From NCBI GenBank assembly GCA_009617715.1, contig VTFK01000266.1:372001-436000 (forward strand): a DNA stretch of 64,000 nucleotides, written 5' to 3'. The notes below the pieces were generated by a model. It saw only the letters and a program-made list of their open reading frames with translations. It searched no databases and was not told the DNA's origin. The position numbers were made by a program, and so were the translations under genes. Source of the stretch: Plectrocnemia conspersa. Its lineage: Eukaryota > Arthropoda > Insecta > Trichoptera > Polycentropodidae. Below, piece after piece: positions 25,592 to 38,552 of this stretch; positions within the stretch are counted from its first letter, which is position 1, and the number at the start of each line of letters is the position of its first letter.

Positions 25592-28500
25592 ATGGAAGAA
25601 CATACTGGTAAATTTACTAAATTTTATGCGGCGAATGAATTTAATCTATATAATTATAATATATATATATACAAATATATATGTATGTACGTATGTATGA
25701 ATGTGTGTGTATATAAATATATATATTTGTTTAAGTTTTTCACGGATTTATTCAACAAGTTACTTAGCTTTTTGAGATGTGATGCCTATTCTTACTCGCA
25801 TCTTGTTTGCCGACATTTTGACCATCGATATTGGGGGGTCATCATTTTGATTTTATCTCAGCCGCAGCCTTTAACTGAACCGTCTTTGACTCGATCTTGT
25901 GTTTTATTATTTTTTTGATTGTTTGTTACTAAGGGAACAACAAGTGCATTCATTTTCAAATTGGTTCGTTTAAATGAATTTATATTTGTAGGAATGTTGT
26001 TGAAATTTAATTTAGCTTAGTTTAAAACCGGTAATCAAGTATCCGAAATTGTTTTCGCATCGTCTTTTTTATTTAATGTTATTTTTTTTAATTTCGATTT
26101 CAATTGCTTCTCTATAATTTTTTACAATTGAGTTATTAATTTTGCCTAAAGTTTTAGTTGTATCAATGTTTATATGAAGAGTTTAGGTGAAGCATGGTAT
26201 CCGACTTATTTTCCAATCTAAAAACAAAATTTGTTCGATGCTTCCCAGTGGAAAAGATCTAATAAAAATGAATTGCAGGGAGTGTATTAAATCTTGTGTG
26301 CAGTTTGCGATAAAGTCTATATAGGACAATCAAATCGCACAACGAGAAAAAGATCACAAATTTGCAGTCAAAAAGTTTAACAGTAACTCTGCTCTGGCCG
26401 ACCATTGTTTTAATGAAGACCACAATATCGACTTCAATAGCACAAGGACTGTTGCTAATACCAAAAAATCTGTTTGTTCGCACAGATCACAAGGCAGTGG
26501 AAATTGAAATCCACAAAAATATTACATCGAACATACGAGAAGATAGCATAATTATCTCGAAGTTTTGGTTTCCGATATTGGAATCGATAAGAGTGGCAAA
26601 ATCATATAAAATTGTCACCGACTTAATCACCACATAATTAAACAAACACATTAACGCAGACACAAATTGTCAATTAATAAAGGTCATTAATCCTGAACTG
26701 CAAGTGCGACAATGGGAACCTTTTAACATTGACCTATAAAAAGCAATTTAAGTTACCATAGTAGATATAACCAGCAGTATCAATACAAATCTTCGTTTAT
26801 GTATAATATATGACATAGATAAAAATAAGCAGTAATGGAAGTCTTCAATGGTCTTGTATCATCTGCCAAAAGTCTAGTTCTTATCGTCAATGAGAATTTA
26901 TTAAATTTATTCTGGTTTAATCTCAATGGGAACAGTAATTTGCTAAAATAAAAATAAACGAGTATACATGTCAATAGGTTCATATATCACACAACCTTGG
27001 CACAAGCACTAACTATGTCAGCAATGAGATAAAACGTGTCAAAAAATAAATGTTACTTCAGTTTGATACTAAGTCATAGCACATAAACACTGTATAAAAC
27101 ACTGATCAGACCTATGGTGACATATGTTTCAGTAAGCCGAACACTTACTAAGTTTGATGAGAATTTGTTTAATACATTTAAGGAAAGAGTGTCACAATGG
27201 TTTGATAGACATCGCCCACCCCCAATACAATATTGGATAGCAAACTTGACAGTTGACTGATAACTCACACTTTGGTGGAAATATGACATAGTTCCCTATG
27301 TCATATTCCCGTACAGATACTAGCACAGCTGAAATTTGACGCAGGACAGAAAGAGGTGAAAAGAAATCTTTCAAGTCGTCACTTATTATATATAATTATT
27401 GAATGTGTACCTATAATCGCACCGGAACGTCGTCCGGTACTTTTTTTTCCATGACTGGAACAATTTGTTGGTAAATTTGATAAGAGCAAAAAAAATTCTT
27501 GCAAAAAAGAAACAGATTTTATAACGATTTGTTAAATGTTTCTTCGTTCGAGAAAATCAAATAAATTTATACAGATCTTCTAATAAATGGTTCACATAAA
27601 CTGAAATCTCATTGATTATCTTAAAGAGGAGTAGCGCTCTGGTATTTTTTTTAGAGCTACACTACTGGTAAATACACTTATACTTCAATTTGCATGGTTA
27701 AGAAAAAAAATGTTTTTTTGAATATTCCAAATCAAATATATCAAAAGTAATACGATCACGAATTATCGCGCATAGTTAATTATACAAGCGCACTACAGCT
27801 GTCAAAGTGTGTGCGCATGAATTTTTAATTTTGGCCTTAGCAACCGATTAAGCAGCCATTCACTTAAATATTCCATAATAATTAATTACTCGAGTACATT
27901 TTTATTTAAACTATTAAAAATAATATATATTTATTGATACAATTTTTTTTTGCTAATTATTTATATTCGCTCAGAAGCGATTTAAAAAGTGACAAAGATT
28001 ATAGCTCAACCTCTACTATAATTTTTATTTATTTTATAATTTCTATTGCCGACGTATAAACCTCCATTTTTAATATCAATCATCTTTCGCCAAATTTTGA
28101 TATTATCTCTACTGATGCAGATTTCTTGTATAATGCGATTCAAAGTTGCAGTCCAGAAGATATAATACAGATTTCGCCCCATATAATGACCTCAAAATCT
28201 GATATCAAAACGTCGAAAAGAGAGATAAGAACACGCAATATATAACGCTAAATAAAAAAATAAAAGTTCTTCTAAAATTAAATTAATAAATTTTAATAAA
28301 ACATGCTTTTAGTACGGAGACTCGGAAAAAGACACGTACAAGTGTTATTGTACACAGTTGCCATGTATTCTGTGGTATGTATTGGAGTGTGCAATAATAT
28401 AGCCATATTATCTATGACGGATCAAATCGATGCATATAACAATACGGTATTAATTAAACTATTAAAGTAATTTACATAAATAAAACATTTATTTTTATAA

Positions 28501-31343
28501 AATCATGTATAGATATTCGATTGGGACAAGCAAATTATTGGATATATAGCTTCTTCTCAATATTGGGGTGATATCATAGCGCAAATATTTGCAGGTCCTA
28601 TATTGCACAAATACGGCGGAAAACCATTCGTGACTATCAGTTTGGGAGGCACGGCACTAAATCAATTATTAATACCATATTTAGCTAAACTGGTATGAAT
28701 TTAAAATCCTATATAATATAATTACAGTAGACCCCCCAATAACACGGTAAATTGGGAATGTGGTATTTGGGGCCTGTTACTTTATGTGTAAACGATCCAA
28801 AGGGAGAATATTTTCTAGTCCCCCATCTACACGCACCCAAATACCATGTCCCCAATTTACCGTGTTATTGGGGGGTCTACTGTATATTTACTTTCATCAA
28901 ATATAATTTCAGGCCGATTGGAAAGGTATGTGTTTTGGTGGACTTTTAAATGGAATTTTCATGGGTGTCTATTTTCCTGCTTTTCAAACACTATTGGGTA
29001 AATGGGCACCAGTTGGCGAAAGGACAAGAATGGGAATGTTTTCATATACAGGTTCGATACAAAATTTTAAAAATGTGTGATTAAAATATTAATAAAATTG
29101 TGTTATAGGTTTCAATTTGGCATACATCATAACATTACCATTATCGGCGTACATATCATCATTTTATTTTGGATATAAAGGTATATATTATTTTTATGGC
29201 TGTCAAAATTTACTTTGCTGTATACTGTGGATATTTTTGGGAGCAAATAGTCCTTCTGTACATAAAAGTATATCAAAAACAGAGAGAGATTTTATATTGT
29301 CGTCTTTGGAGCAGACAGAAAATGAATCAGTATTTATCTAATAATATAATGTTAATATTATAACCCAATTTTGTTTTGTATATGTATATATTTATTAATA
29401 GCCACAAAATACACCTTGGAAGGCAATTTTTACATCGAAGCCATATTGCGCATTAATAATAGTGCAAATTAGCGCAGTATGGAGTTATTTTGTAATATCG
29501 TACGAAATACCGTCCTACTTTAAAAATTGTGTAGGAACAGATTTGCAAAAGGTAAGATTAGTAAATCCCTTGTCTGTTTTCATTAAATTCATATTGTCAC
29601 TACCATAAATTAATATATTAAATTTATTTAAAAGAAATTACATTTAATTTACTTCATATACTAGTTGATAAGATATAGTGCATTTATTAATTTAATTTGA
29701 TTTATTAAAACTTAGAGCGGACTCTTTTCTTCATTTGGTTATATATTACCAATTCTAGCTATACATATTGGAAGTTGGTCGTTTGATTACTTGTTGAAAA
29801 ATAAAATGCTTAATATGACTCAATTGAGAAAGATCTTTAATACAATAGGTAAATAAATATAGTTTTATGGGGGCCAATATAGATTTGTTATGGCCAAAAC
29901 TGGTCGGCGCAGAAATAGCGGTGTTGTGACGGCTCTCTCTTAAGCTTGTAAGGGTTCGGACGCGTGCCGTCGCGCGTCCGCCCATTTTTTTTGTAATAAA
30001 CCGTAACCTTAAATAAACATACTACTGCAGCGGCTCAATCTGTGTCTCATTGCCACCCGTCACCACATAAATGGTGACCCTGACGTGATCCTGAGCACAC
30101 ATATGGAGTCAGACGAAAAATTTAGCCGAGCCGCTGCAAACCCACTTGCTGCCACCCCGCCGGAGCTTCCTGGATCCGGACTTGGCGGACCACCAAGACG
30201 ATGGGCCTGCGTCCGACCATGAGCCGCCATCGTCAGCCGCCGCCGCCGACCACGTGACCCAAGAAGCATTTTGCTAAGTGCTGCCGTAGACCAGGCTCGA
30301 GTGGACCACGCGTGGCCCGTCACGCACCTAATAGAATACGCCCCCGCGAAGCTATGTTCGGGGCCCGTTTTAAGGGCCCCGAAAGGTGCTCCCGGACATG
30401 CCCGTTCTTCTCGCGCCCCTGGAGCCCTACGCGCCGCCCGGGTCTACGCGTGTTCCACTCGGCTTGAGCGAAGCACGCCGCGCGTCACTGGCGCCGCGCC
30501 GCCACACCATACGTCACGACTTTGCTACTTTTTTGAGCATTTAATCAACAGCAGCGCCAAGGCCCCATACCTTGGATTAGATTCTATAATAGATTTGTTG
30601 GCCAAAACTGGTCGGCGCAGAAATATATAGCGTGCCGTCGCGCGTCCGCCCCATTTTTGTAATTAAACCGTAACCTTAAATAAAATATTTTATTATTAAA
30701 GTTTTTTAATATAATTTATTTAAGGAAGTTGGTGTCCAGCCATTTTGCTAGCGATTGTTTCGTACACTCCAATAGAATATGTAACAACTATTATTTTACT
30801 AGCAACTTTAATTGTTGGATTAGATTCTATAAGTGGATGCGGATATATAGCGAGTTATTAATATTTTATTATTATTTTTAATATACTTGTATTTAATAAA
30901 ATGCATATAATAATTTCAGATGAACTTCGTGGACTTATCTCCACGTTATAGCGGAATTTTATTTAGTATATCTATGGTAATATCTGATCTTGTCTGCTTA
31001 TTGGCGCCAATTTATGATGGATATGTATTAGATGACATTGTGAGTATTGATATCGTATAAATAGTTTACATTTATATGTTTTAAAATAATATATTGATGG
31101 TTTTAGACAGATATTGTTAAATGGAGAAAAGTGTTTTTAATGGCTTGTGCAACATATTTATTCGGCAATTTAATATTTATGCTTTTCGGAACAGCTGAAA
31201 AACAGCACTGGGATAATGGCGCAAAAGATCCAGCACAAATCAAAGGTGAATACAAAATTAAATATATTTCAAGTATCATACATATCAATGCAATAACTGT
31301 TTCAGATGATGTGGAAATAAAAGATGCGCCTGAAAGATTTTAA
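25592..31343 (+). CDS. SLC17-like MFS transporter, gene D
   Basis: Fourth paralogue, predicted SLC17-type transporter. Exons: 25592-25607, 28313-28446, 28513-28692, 28913-29051, 29109-29329, 29402-29551, 29716-29848, 30725-30849, 30920-31039, 31107-31245, 31306-31343 (TAA). The frame is open for 464 residues. It is the most divergent of B-E: the family GW after exon 1 is VR, exon 6 has PYC for PYW and an LQK end for LQE, and exon 9 has PRYSG for P-(H/Y)-Y-C-G. Exon 10 has one extra codon. Intron 8 uses a GC donor (GCGAGT at 30850). Intron 7 holds a deleted LTR element and intron 3 a MITE. All splice phases still fit, so it may be expressed, but several conserved aromatic or cysteine positions are lost. 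AATAAA is at 31435. Confidence 0.8.
26297..26590 (+). mobile_element. Penelope-like GIY-YIG endonuclease remnant
   Basis: Plus-strand translation begins CAVCDKVYIGQSNRTTRK, the start of a GIY-YIG domain as found at the C-terminus of Penelope-like elements, then after a frameshift continues FNSNSALADHCFNEDHNIDF and NSTRTVANT, and later a run around VEIEIHKN and FWFPILES. Frameshifts make it dead. It lies in gene D intron 1 and is separate from the RT piece at 2908-3845. Confidence 0.7.
27010..27210 (+). mobile_element. LINE reverse-transcriptase C-terminal remnant
   Basis: Frame at 27089-27199 reads LYKTLIRPMVTYVSVSRTLT then KFDENLFNTFKERV, matching the segment after the catalytic core of many insect LINEs (leu-tyr-lys-thr-leu-ile-arg-pro). 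Upstream, SNEIKRVKK fits the preceding region with a stop. Too short to name a clade. Confidence 0.65.
27745..28312 (+). other. Intron 1 segment of gene D homologous to gene C intron 1
   Basis: The 27795-27910 block matches 19990-20110, and 28120-28240 (AGATTTCTTG through TCAAAACGTCGAAAAG) matches about 21615-21730 in gene C. The gene C version is interrupted by about 1.4 kb holding the hairpin and LTR fragment. This shows the duplication unit carried the 3' half of intron 1. Confidence 0.6.
28725..28882. mobile_element. Tigger-like MITE in gene D intron 3
   Basis: Perfect inverted ends CAGTAGACCCCCCAATAACA and complement, extending to about 30 bp, with TA on each side. 158 bp, no coding. 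A second copy is at 58631-58796. CAGT..ACCCCC termini plus TA target fit the pogo/Tigger group. Confidence 0.8.
29886..30685 (+). mobile_element. Internally deleted LTR retrotransposon in gene D intron 7
   Basis: A left LTR-like unit (29886-about 30067, starting TGTTATGGCCAAAACT) and a shorter right copy (30596-about 30685) share GGCCAAAACTGGTCGGCGCA, CGTGCCGTCGCGCGTCCGCC and ACCGTAACCTTAAATAAA. After the left unit comes TGGTGACCCTGACGTGATC, shaped like a tRNA primer-binding site, and an ATG at 30103 opening about 36 codons (MESDEKFSRAAANPL) as a gag start would. The remaining GC-rich interior has no pol. The element is dead and the right LTR is incomplete. Gypsy-like by layout; not proven. 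Confidence 0.65.
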
Positions 31344-31705
31344 TTAAGAATAAGCAATATATTATTGCCCATAAATAATCCATTTTTGTACTATATTATA
31401 TAAACAGATTTGCAAAAAGTAAAATGATTGTTGAAATAAAGGTTTTTTGTGAACTATTAGTTACGATATTGTGTTATTTTTGTACATTTTTTTAAATATT
31501 TTTATTTTATTATTATTTAATTTTACTTAATTACTTAGATTTTGCAAGCATTATACTATTATAAACTACTTTATAATGTAAATAGTATTAATTATAACAG
31601 GAAACTATGTTGACGTTTAAAGACAATGATCTTTATAAAGTTTGAAATTATTTTTTTAAATTATTCAAACTATTGTTTTTAAATATTAATACGAAATCAC
31701 GTGAT

Positions 31706-32160
31706 CAGTGAAATCTCTTTGTAACGAATACCGAAATAACGAAATTCCCAGTAAAAAGAATGTTTAATTTGTTCCCGAAAAACTTTCATACAAGACGTTT
31801 TCATTGTAACGAAAACTGATCTCAGTATAACGAAATATTTTGATCTGAATTTAAGATGACATAATATTTATAGGAATTAAGTTCATCCTTGACTTGGCGT
31901 GTGCCGTATGTGTTTACAAGTGACATTCAAGGTGTTTCGTCGACACTTTTTTTATAAAACAATTTTTTAACAAATTTTATTGTGTTCATTACAGTATTCT
32001 TAAAATTGACAAAAAACGATATGTCAATATTATAAGAGGTTATTTTGCTGCTGTAGTAATATGATAATTAAAAATAAAAAAAAAATATATCATCTTCCTT
32101 ACATTCAATATACAGAATTTTCAGTATAACGAAATGTTTTCTTCGGTCCTGTGAGCTGTG
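31706..32160. mobile_element. pogo/Tigger-like MITE, second copy with decayed right end
   Basis: Begins CAGTGAAATCTCTTTGTAAC and aligns with 13412-13865 through most of its length, including CGAATACCGAAATAACGAAA and TCATCTTCCTTACATTCAAT. The right terminal inverted repeat is degraded. Same orientation as the first copy. Confidence 0.7.
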
Positions 32161-32349
32161 AGTGTAATAAATTTAATAAAATACAGAACCATTTAGCCAG
32201 TCGGGCGAAGCTGAGCTCTGATTTCGAAAGTATATTTTATAAAATAATACATTTTTTGATATTCAATTGTTAAATATTTATTGTGAAAATTGCTTTTTAT
32301 GCTATTATGTTGTTGTTGTTGCATAGCAATGCCACCAAAATAACAATAT

Positions 32350-33175
32350 ATTGGTCGTCGCACTATCAATTGCATTGGATCGAACATTGCAAGATTTACG
32401 TAGAAACGAACAGCTAGGTGGTGCGCTAATATTATTAGCAGGTAATTTTCGTCAGACTTTACCTGTTATATCACGATCAACACCAGTTGATAAACTGAAT
32501 GCGAGTTTAAAAGGATCAAATTTGTGGAGACATGGTAATAAATTTACATTGACGACAATCATGCACGTTCAATTGAAAAACGATACTTCTGCAGAACGAT
32601 TTTCAAAACAGTTACTGGATATTAGAAATGGTAAATTACAATTTATGAATCAACAGGCTACATTAAATTACCAACCGCTTTCTTTATAGTATCATACACT
32701 CAGAAGAAGAACTGATTCAATGCGTATTTCAAGATATCAAACAACATTACAAAAGTCATCAATGGTTAAGTGAACGTGCAATATTAGCTGCAAAAATGTA
32801 GATGTAAGTGTTATTAAAATCATCATTCAACATGTTTTATCAGGTTAATTATATTTTTATAAATTAGTAGATAATGCTATGAATCCAGAATTCTCATATT
32901 CACTTGATGTAGTTGGATTGTTATCACAAATCATATAATTGAATATCAGTGTTCTTGTCATTCTTCTTAGAAAGATTGATCCACACTGACTTTTTAATGG
33001 TACCAGATTGTCAGTCAATAAATTGGTAAAAAAATTCATCAAAGCAACAATTTTCACTGGCAAATTCAAAGAAAAATATGTGCTATTACCACGCATACTA
33101 ATGCCTCCAACAGATATGCTATTCCTATTTAAATGATGGCAGTGTCCGGTTTTCATTTCGGAAAAATAACTTATT
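32350..33175 (+). pseudogene. Helitron Pif1-like helicase remnant
   Basis: Open for 112 codons from 32351, then frameshifted. Readable pieces in order: LGGALILLAGNFRQTLPVIS (helicase motif with the GNFRQ..PV core), GSNLWRH, MHVQLKNDTSAERF, then in other frames HSEEELIQCVFQDI, SERAILAAKN, MNPEFSYSLDVVGL, VILLRKIDPH, NGTRLSVNKL and TGKFKEKYVLLPRILMPPTD. These follow the C-terminal half of the Helitron Rep/helicase protein. No Rep domain or terminal hairpin is identified. Dead element. Confidence 0.8.
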
Positions 33176-36100
33176 TTAAGTTTTCGGTTTATAAATTTTC
33201 AATAATAATGTTTTTATTTGTATTAAAAATTAACTTTCTACCGTAATTTAGAACATTTAATTCCTTTTTTTGCGATACATGCGCTTAAGAATATTCATTG
33301 TCTCGCTTGTTCTTGTTGAAGCGGCAATGTTCATTTCAAGGTTTTTCGTCTGTGTTAATCCGGCTATAAACATAAATATTTCGGCTCATAAAAGAAATAA
33401 AAAATAATATATATGTAATATCACAGTAGCTGTCAACTCCTACGTATGATTGTGTTAGTACAGCGTCCGTGTATTTTGAATAAAAAGTGGAAGCTGTGAC
33501 GTTCACTGCACTAGACGATGGTGCTTGTTCATTTGTGATTAAATTGCATTTTGTTTTTTATAATCTTTAAAGTTGAACTTTAATTCTTAGGCAAAGTTTC
33601 AATCTAGCTTAAAGTTTTACATTTAGACTACATTTAGTTGTTTTACAGACCAAAGAAATTTGGAATATCCAATTGCGATCATACCAGATATTTCGTCAAA
33701 ACAAAACATCTTTCGTATCGTAGTCTGTCTTTGTGGATAGCCTCGTATACAATATACTCTATTATTTTTGTGCTATATAGACATGTACATATTTAGACAA
33801 GTTGTAAATAGCTATAAAATACAAACACGTTTCAGACACGCTGTAAAAACAGCGTGTTTGTATTAATTACAATTTATCATAGCATATTATATATGTATAT
33901 TTAATTTAGTGTCATTATTAACGTATATTAATTTATTACATACGTGCGTTGTTAGCAATCGCGTGTTTATTTTTTTTATAAAATATGTTATTGATATTAG
34001 AAATTACTATTATTTTTATACCAGTTTTGAATTTATGAACAGTTTTTGCAATAGTTTATATACGTGTTTTCCTCGTTGCTGTGTATGCGTTGTCTCTAAT
34101 TAGCTTCTCAAAATAAATGGGAAGCAGTTGCTTGTTCCGTCATTTTGGTCGGTACTCAAAGTGCCTCCGCATGGTGTTAGTTCGGCTGAACTATCACGTG
34201 TCTCAAATCAGAAGCGAAATAGTAAAAAAGTCAAGTTCTGCCTTGTGGAAATTCCGGATAAAAAAGGGTGATGGAAGTGTATTCCGAAAGGAAGTGTCGC
34301 ACGTTATTTCCGCGCTTATATACTCTTATGGACATAGGAGAAGTGTTTTTCTATTTTACTCTTAATCCTCTAACCGATTAGACGATTTGGGGTGGAAATA
34401 GACTTTTGTAGAAACTAGAAATGTTGTGGTCTGCTAATTTTCTTATGAAATTTTAAAACACTGTCAATGAACACTTTCTTGGGTACTTGCTAGCCACATT
34501 TGTCAGTACATTATATTGTTCCATTTTTAATTTGTATAGATAGCAACTATATTTTGCTTAGGTCAATTTAAAAGGTTCTTATGCAAGTGGCCCTAATTCG
34601 TATAAAGTTGACGCTACGAATAAAATTGTTCTTTTCGCAAATTTTAGGAAAAAAAACAATGAAACTAATTGCTCTATCTACTTGTGATTTTATTAAAAAT
34701 GCACTCTGTAAACGGACATCCATTTAACAAAGTTGTAAATGATACAGTCAGTGACAATATAAAAGAAAGCGGTGTATAATTCGATGGAGTGTGCAGCAGA
34801 ATAATAGTAGCAGTAACACGTGGAAAAATACTAATAATTGCACGAAATAATGACTCAAAAAATACCACGCTCGTTTGCATTGACTCCTAATGAATATTAA
34901 TGATTAATAGCTCTAAAAGTTGTTATTCAATCGCTTCGAGTGCTCTTATTAAAATTTACGTAAAGTAATTTTTTTACAATATTTTTATTATTAGGCCACA
35001 TTTTGTAATGCTCGTGTTTAGAAAATAATGCGTTTAGCATAATTTATTGAACTACGTCAGCGCGCTTTTTAAAATCGTACGCAATTGCGTTTCAGATATC
35101 CGTTATAAAATCTAGATGCTTATTTTAAGTGCGTTTATTGTTTTTTTTTTGATATACCGACTTATTATCAAATATACAAGGGCAAACTTTTATATTGTCA
35201 AGGCAGAATTGCAATTGAAGTTTACTTTTAAACGTATTTTAGCGGACGAATAATGAAGGAAGGAAATTAAACATAGATTGGGCCGCTGTAATCGTTTACA
35301 GTAATTAGTTACATGTTATATTTATGATGAATGATCGGCGCACGAGGCGCCGCCGGTCGTTGTCTCCCTGTCAAGGTCCGCCAGTGAACGTGTTGTCTGT
35401 CCTAAGTCGCGCGTTAGGTTAGTGTTGGCATATTGAATAAAAAAGCCTCCCCACAATACAATATAAACATACTTTATTAAAATGTTCTCACGAATGTAAA
35501 ATTCATTGAGGCAATTTGTCTTTGAAATTTAAAACAACATTTTTATGTACGCAATCATTAACGTAATATACCCTGTAAACCAACACACATATTTCTCAAC
35601 TTTCGCAGAAATTCAAAACCAGATTTATGCGAAGAAATTGCTGTAATAAAAAAGATATATAGCTTCTATAGACGTAAATAAGTTACTTGGCACAAATAAT
35701 ATTACATATATATGAAAATAACTTAATTAGATTTAATATTGATTTGTCATTTTAGTTATCTTAATGTAAACACAATTAACAAATATAGCTTAAAGTAATT
35801 ATATAAAAATTAAAGAAGCACTAAACTTAAAAAAAATGTAATAATATTTGGACTTTTATTTTGATATGTTTGTTTTAGAATAATTTTAATGTAATATGCT
35901 TTGGTAAAAATATTTATAATTTACTACAAAATAAAAAGTTTTAATTATATGTATTTCAAAACGGGGTTTTTTATTTAGATTTCACTTATATCATATTATA
36001 ATTTGTGTAAAAAACGTTGTTTACAATTTTAACGACCTATTTGATAACCGATATAAAATTATTCGACGAAACGTCATGTTTTTTTTTGTAACAACATTAG

Positions 36101-36547
36101 TTTATTTTTAATGCTGCTACAATAGATAAAATTAAACTCAATTAAAAGTTGATATGAAGCTACGATTCACAATAATTACAAAGTACTAAGCCGCTGGTGT
36201 ACAAAAGCAATATGCACCTGATTCACAGTTCAAGTTGTGATTTGGTCATCGATGGCAAGCGTGTGATTATCTCCAGTCGTTGAATAATATTCAGCTGTGT
36301 GTGTTGAAATACTGGGCAACCCAGGTTTCGTTTGATTTTATGAATAAATTTCGCGAATATCTATTGTGGGTCATAGACATTGAAGACACCGTCTCACATA
36401 CATCTTACTAGGTAATAAACTTTCAATATAACCTAAAATACTCAGAACACCTGTATGTATGTATGTACATAATGCTTTATATACTTATCGATACATAATA
36501 ACAATGTTTATTAACATGTCTGGTATGCTTCATTATGAGTACATATG

Positions 36548-36972
36548 TTGGAAGAAGACCATCACAAGACAAAATGAATATACTTGCAGAAGAAAAAAAT
36601 TAAATTTTCTTTACGATCTAGTCACAAAATAGTATATAGTGAAACTGAAAATATTACATTTTAATGAGTAACAGTAAGATAATATATTTTTCATTGAACT
36701 GTTGCAAAACATAAATGGCAACTGATGCTCAATTTATCTTTCTCATTGTGAGAAAGATATTTTTCTTTGATATGCTTAAGGCAGCTTTTACTATTTTCAG
36801 ACTAAAATGTTTCAGTAATTTAAAAGTAAAAAAGTGACGTTTCTACGACAATGGTGTAAACTGACTAAATCTATTCAACTAAGACTTCTACAAAAAAATA
36901 TTAACCATTTGCTGTTGTCTCATATAAAAAACGCAATTAATATGTTTTTGAGTTGTGATGGTCTTCTTCCAA
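36548..36972. mobile_element. Inverted-repeat element with perfect 20-bp termini
   Basis: TTGGAAGAAGACCATCACAA (36548-36567) and its exact complement (36953-36972) bound 425 bp that has no coding capacity. Imperfect pairing continues inward, and a small 11-bp hairpin lies inside (about 36735-36759). No clear target duplication. Confidence 0.6.
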
Positions 36973-38552
36973 AAGCGACGTTAAATTATCTACATTTAAG
37001 TTTTTAGACAGCTACTTCGATTATTATGTTTATTATATAGTTACATTCGATTGCTCTGGTAATTCATAATGTGAATATATATTTCTTAATTTTTTTAATT
37101 TTTGGGATGTCTGAGATATCTAAATTAGTGATTATTTAGTTACTTAGATTACGTTATTACTAATCGCACGTGTATTTTTTCGTAATATGGCAAATTTAGT
37201 TGGTAATATACCAACCTTTATTTGCAACAATTGTTACAACCGTAAAATTTACATGATCATATTTTATTAACCGTAATAAAACACAATGTTTGTAACTAAA
37301 AATATATATAAGTGTAATAAAAACATGCATAAAAAAATATTAGTATTGTCCCTAAATGACATGTACCCAATATGCTTAGATCTTATAAAAACACAAATAA
37401 TATTTATTCCTACTCACGTAGAAAAAGTATATTAAAAAAACACTTCATTGTAATTCTTTTCCTAGTGAGCTTATTTTATAACTATTATATATTGACTGAA
37501 TAATAATAAAAGTAATTATTTTGATCGAATTATAGAACTTTTGCTAAGTTGTTTATTATTTTAGTTTAATTTTAATGGCTACCACTCTTGCTAATTGTTA
37601 TGCATTATACGTAATCGCACGTATTATACACTTTAAAACAATAGAGCTACTTAAATATTGTATTTAAATATTGCCACCCAAAGGAAACGATACCGACGAT
37701 AACGACATAACGAGTTTGCTAAGGCGGTTACACGGTTAAGTCCAAATACATTTTTGCCAGTAGATATATATTTTTACTAGCGAAAATATAATTTAACTAA
37801 TAGGCGCTAATATGCCGCTCTAAAATTTTTATGAAACTCAATTTGACAGCTGCGAAACGTCCATTTACTGTTCAAACCAAAACCTAATCTAATGAAAGTT
37901 CTTAAATTAAAAAAAGTTTTAGAACTTTCCTTAGGTCGTTTAGCCAAATCATCTCTTAGGGTAAATAAGTGAATGAATAAGTATATCACATCTCACATAT
38001 TGCTCCATAGTTTGTCTGCATTTCGATGTTACACTATCTTTTAAAAATATAATCCTATCCTTACCGATATTACTATTGACTTAAAATATAAGAGGGCTGA
38101 TCAAAATATATTCAAACCGAATTTTAGTCAATAAAAGAGCGCAAAAGCAATTATCACTTCTCAGAAGGCAAAAATTCACGTCAAAAGCAATAAAATCGAG
38201 CGTTCCCATTGCGACTTTTCATAACTTGAATATATTATAAATTTTCTGTCAATCATTGCGTGTTTGTAATAAGTACTCTTCACATGTCATAAAAATGCTA
38301 CTTGTAATTAAAGACAGTAAACACTTTTTAAACAATAAAATTTCGTTGTAAATTTTATTTACCCCTCATTAGCTACAATTGGTTAAAGTAAAACATTAAA
38401 AAGTAGGTGAACATTTTCCCTTTTGATAACAGAGATTTTGCTAGAAAAGTGAATACTCTGCTTAAGAGAAAACATTCAGATTTAAATAAGAGAAGTATTA
38501 TATTGCAAGTGGGAAAATAATGCTTTTTTTCCTAAGTATTTCATTGTTGCAT

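Noticed and set aside
30060..30630. Open frames on both strands in the GC-rich LTR interior
   Set aside because: Composition-driven; bounded by LTR-like repeats and without recognisable domains beyond a short gag-like start.
33836..33857. 9-bp hairpin ACACGCTGT-AAAA-ACAGCGTGT
   Set aside because: Short, isolated and without a T run or conserved context; no reason to call a terminator or RNA.
34117..34365. 82-codon frame between genes D and E
   Set aside because: No recognisable motif, no splice context and low complexity of evidence; left as unassigned sequence.
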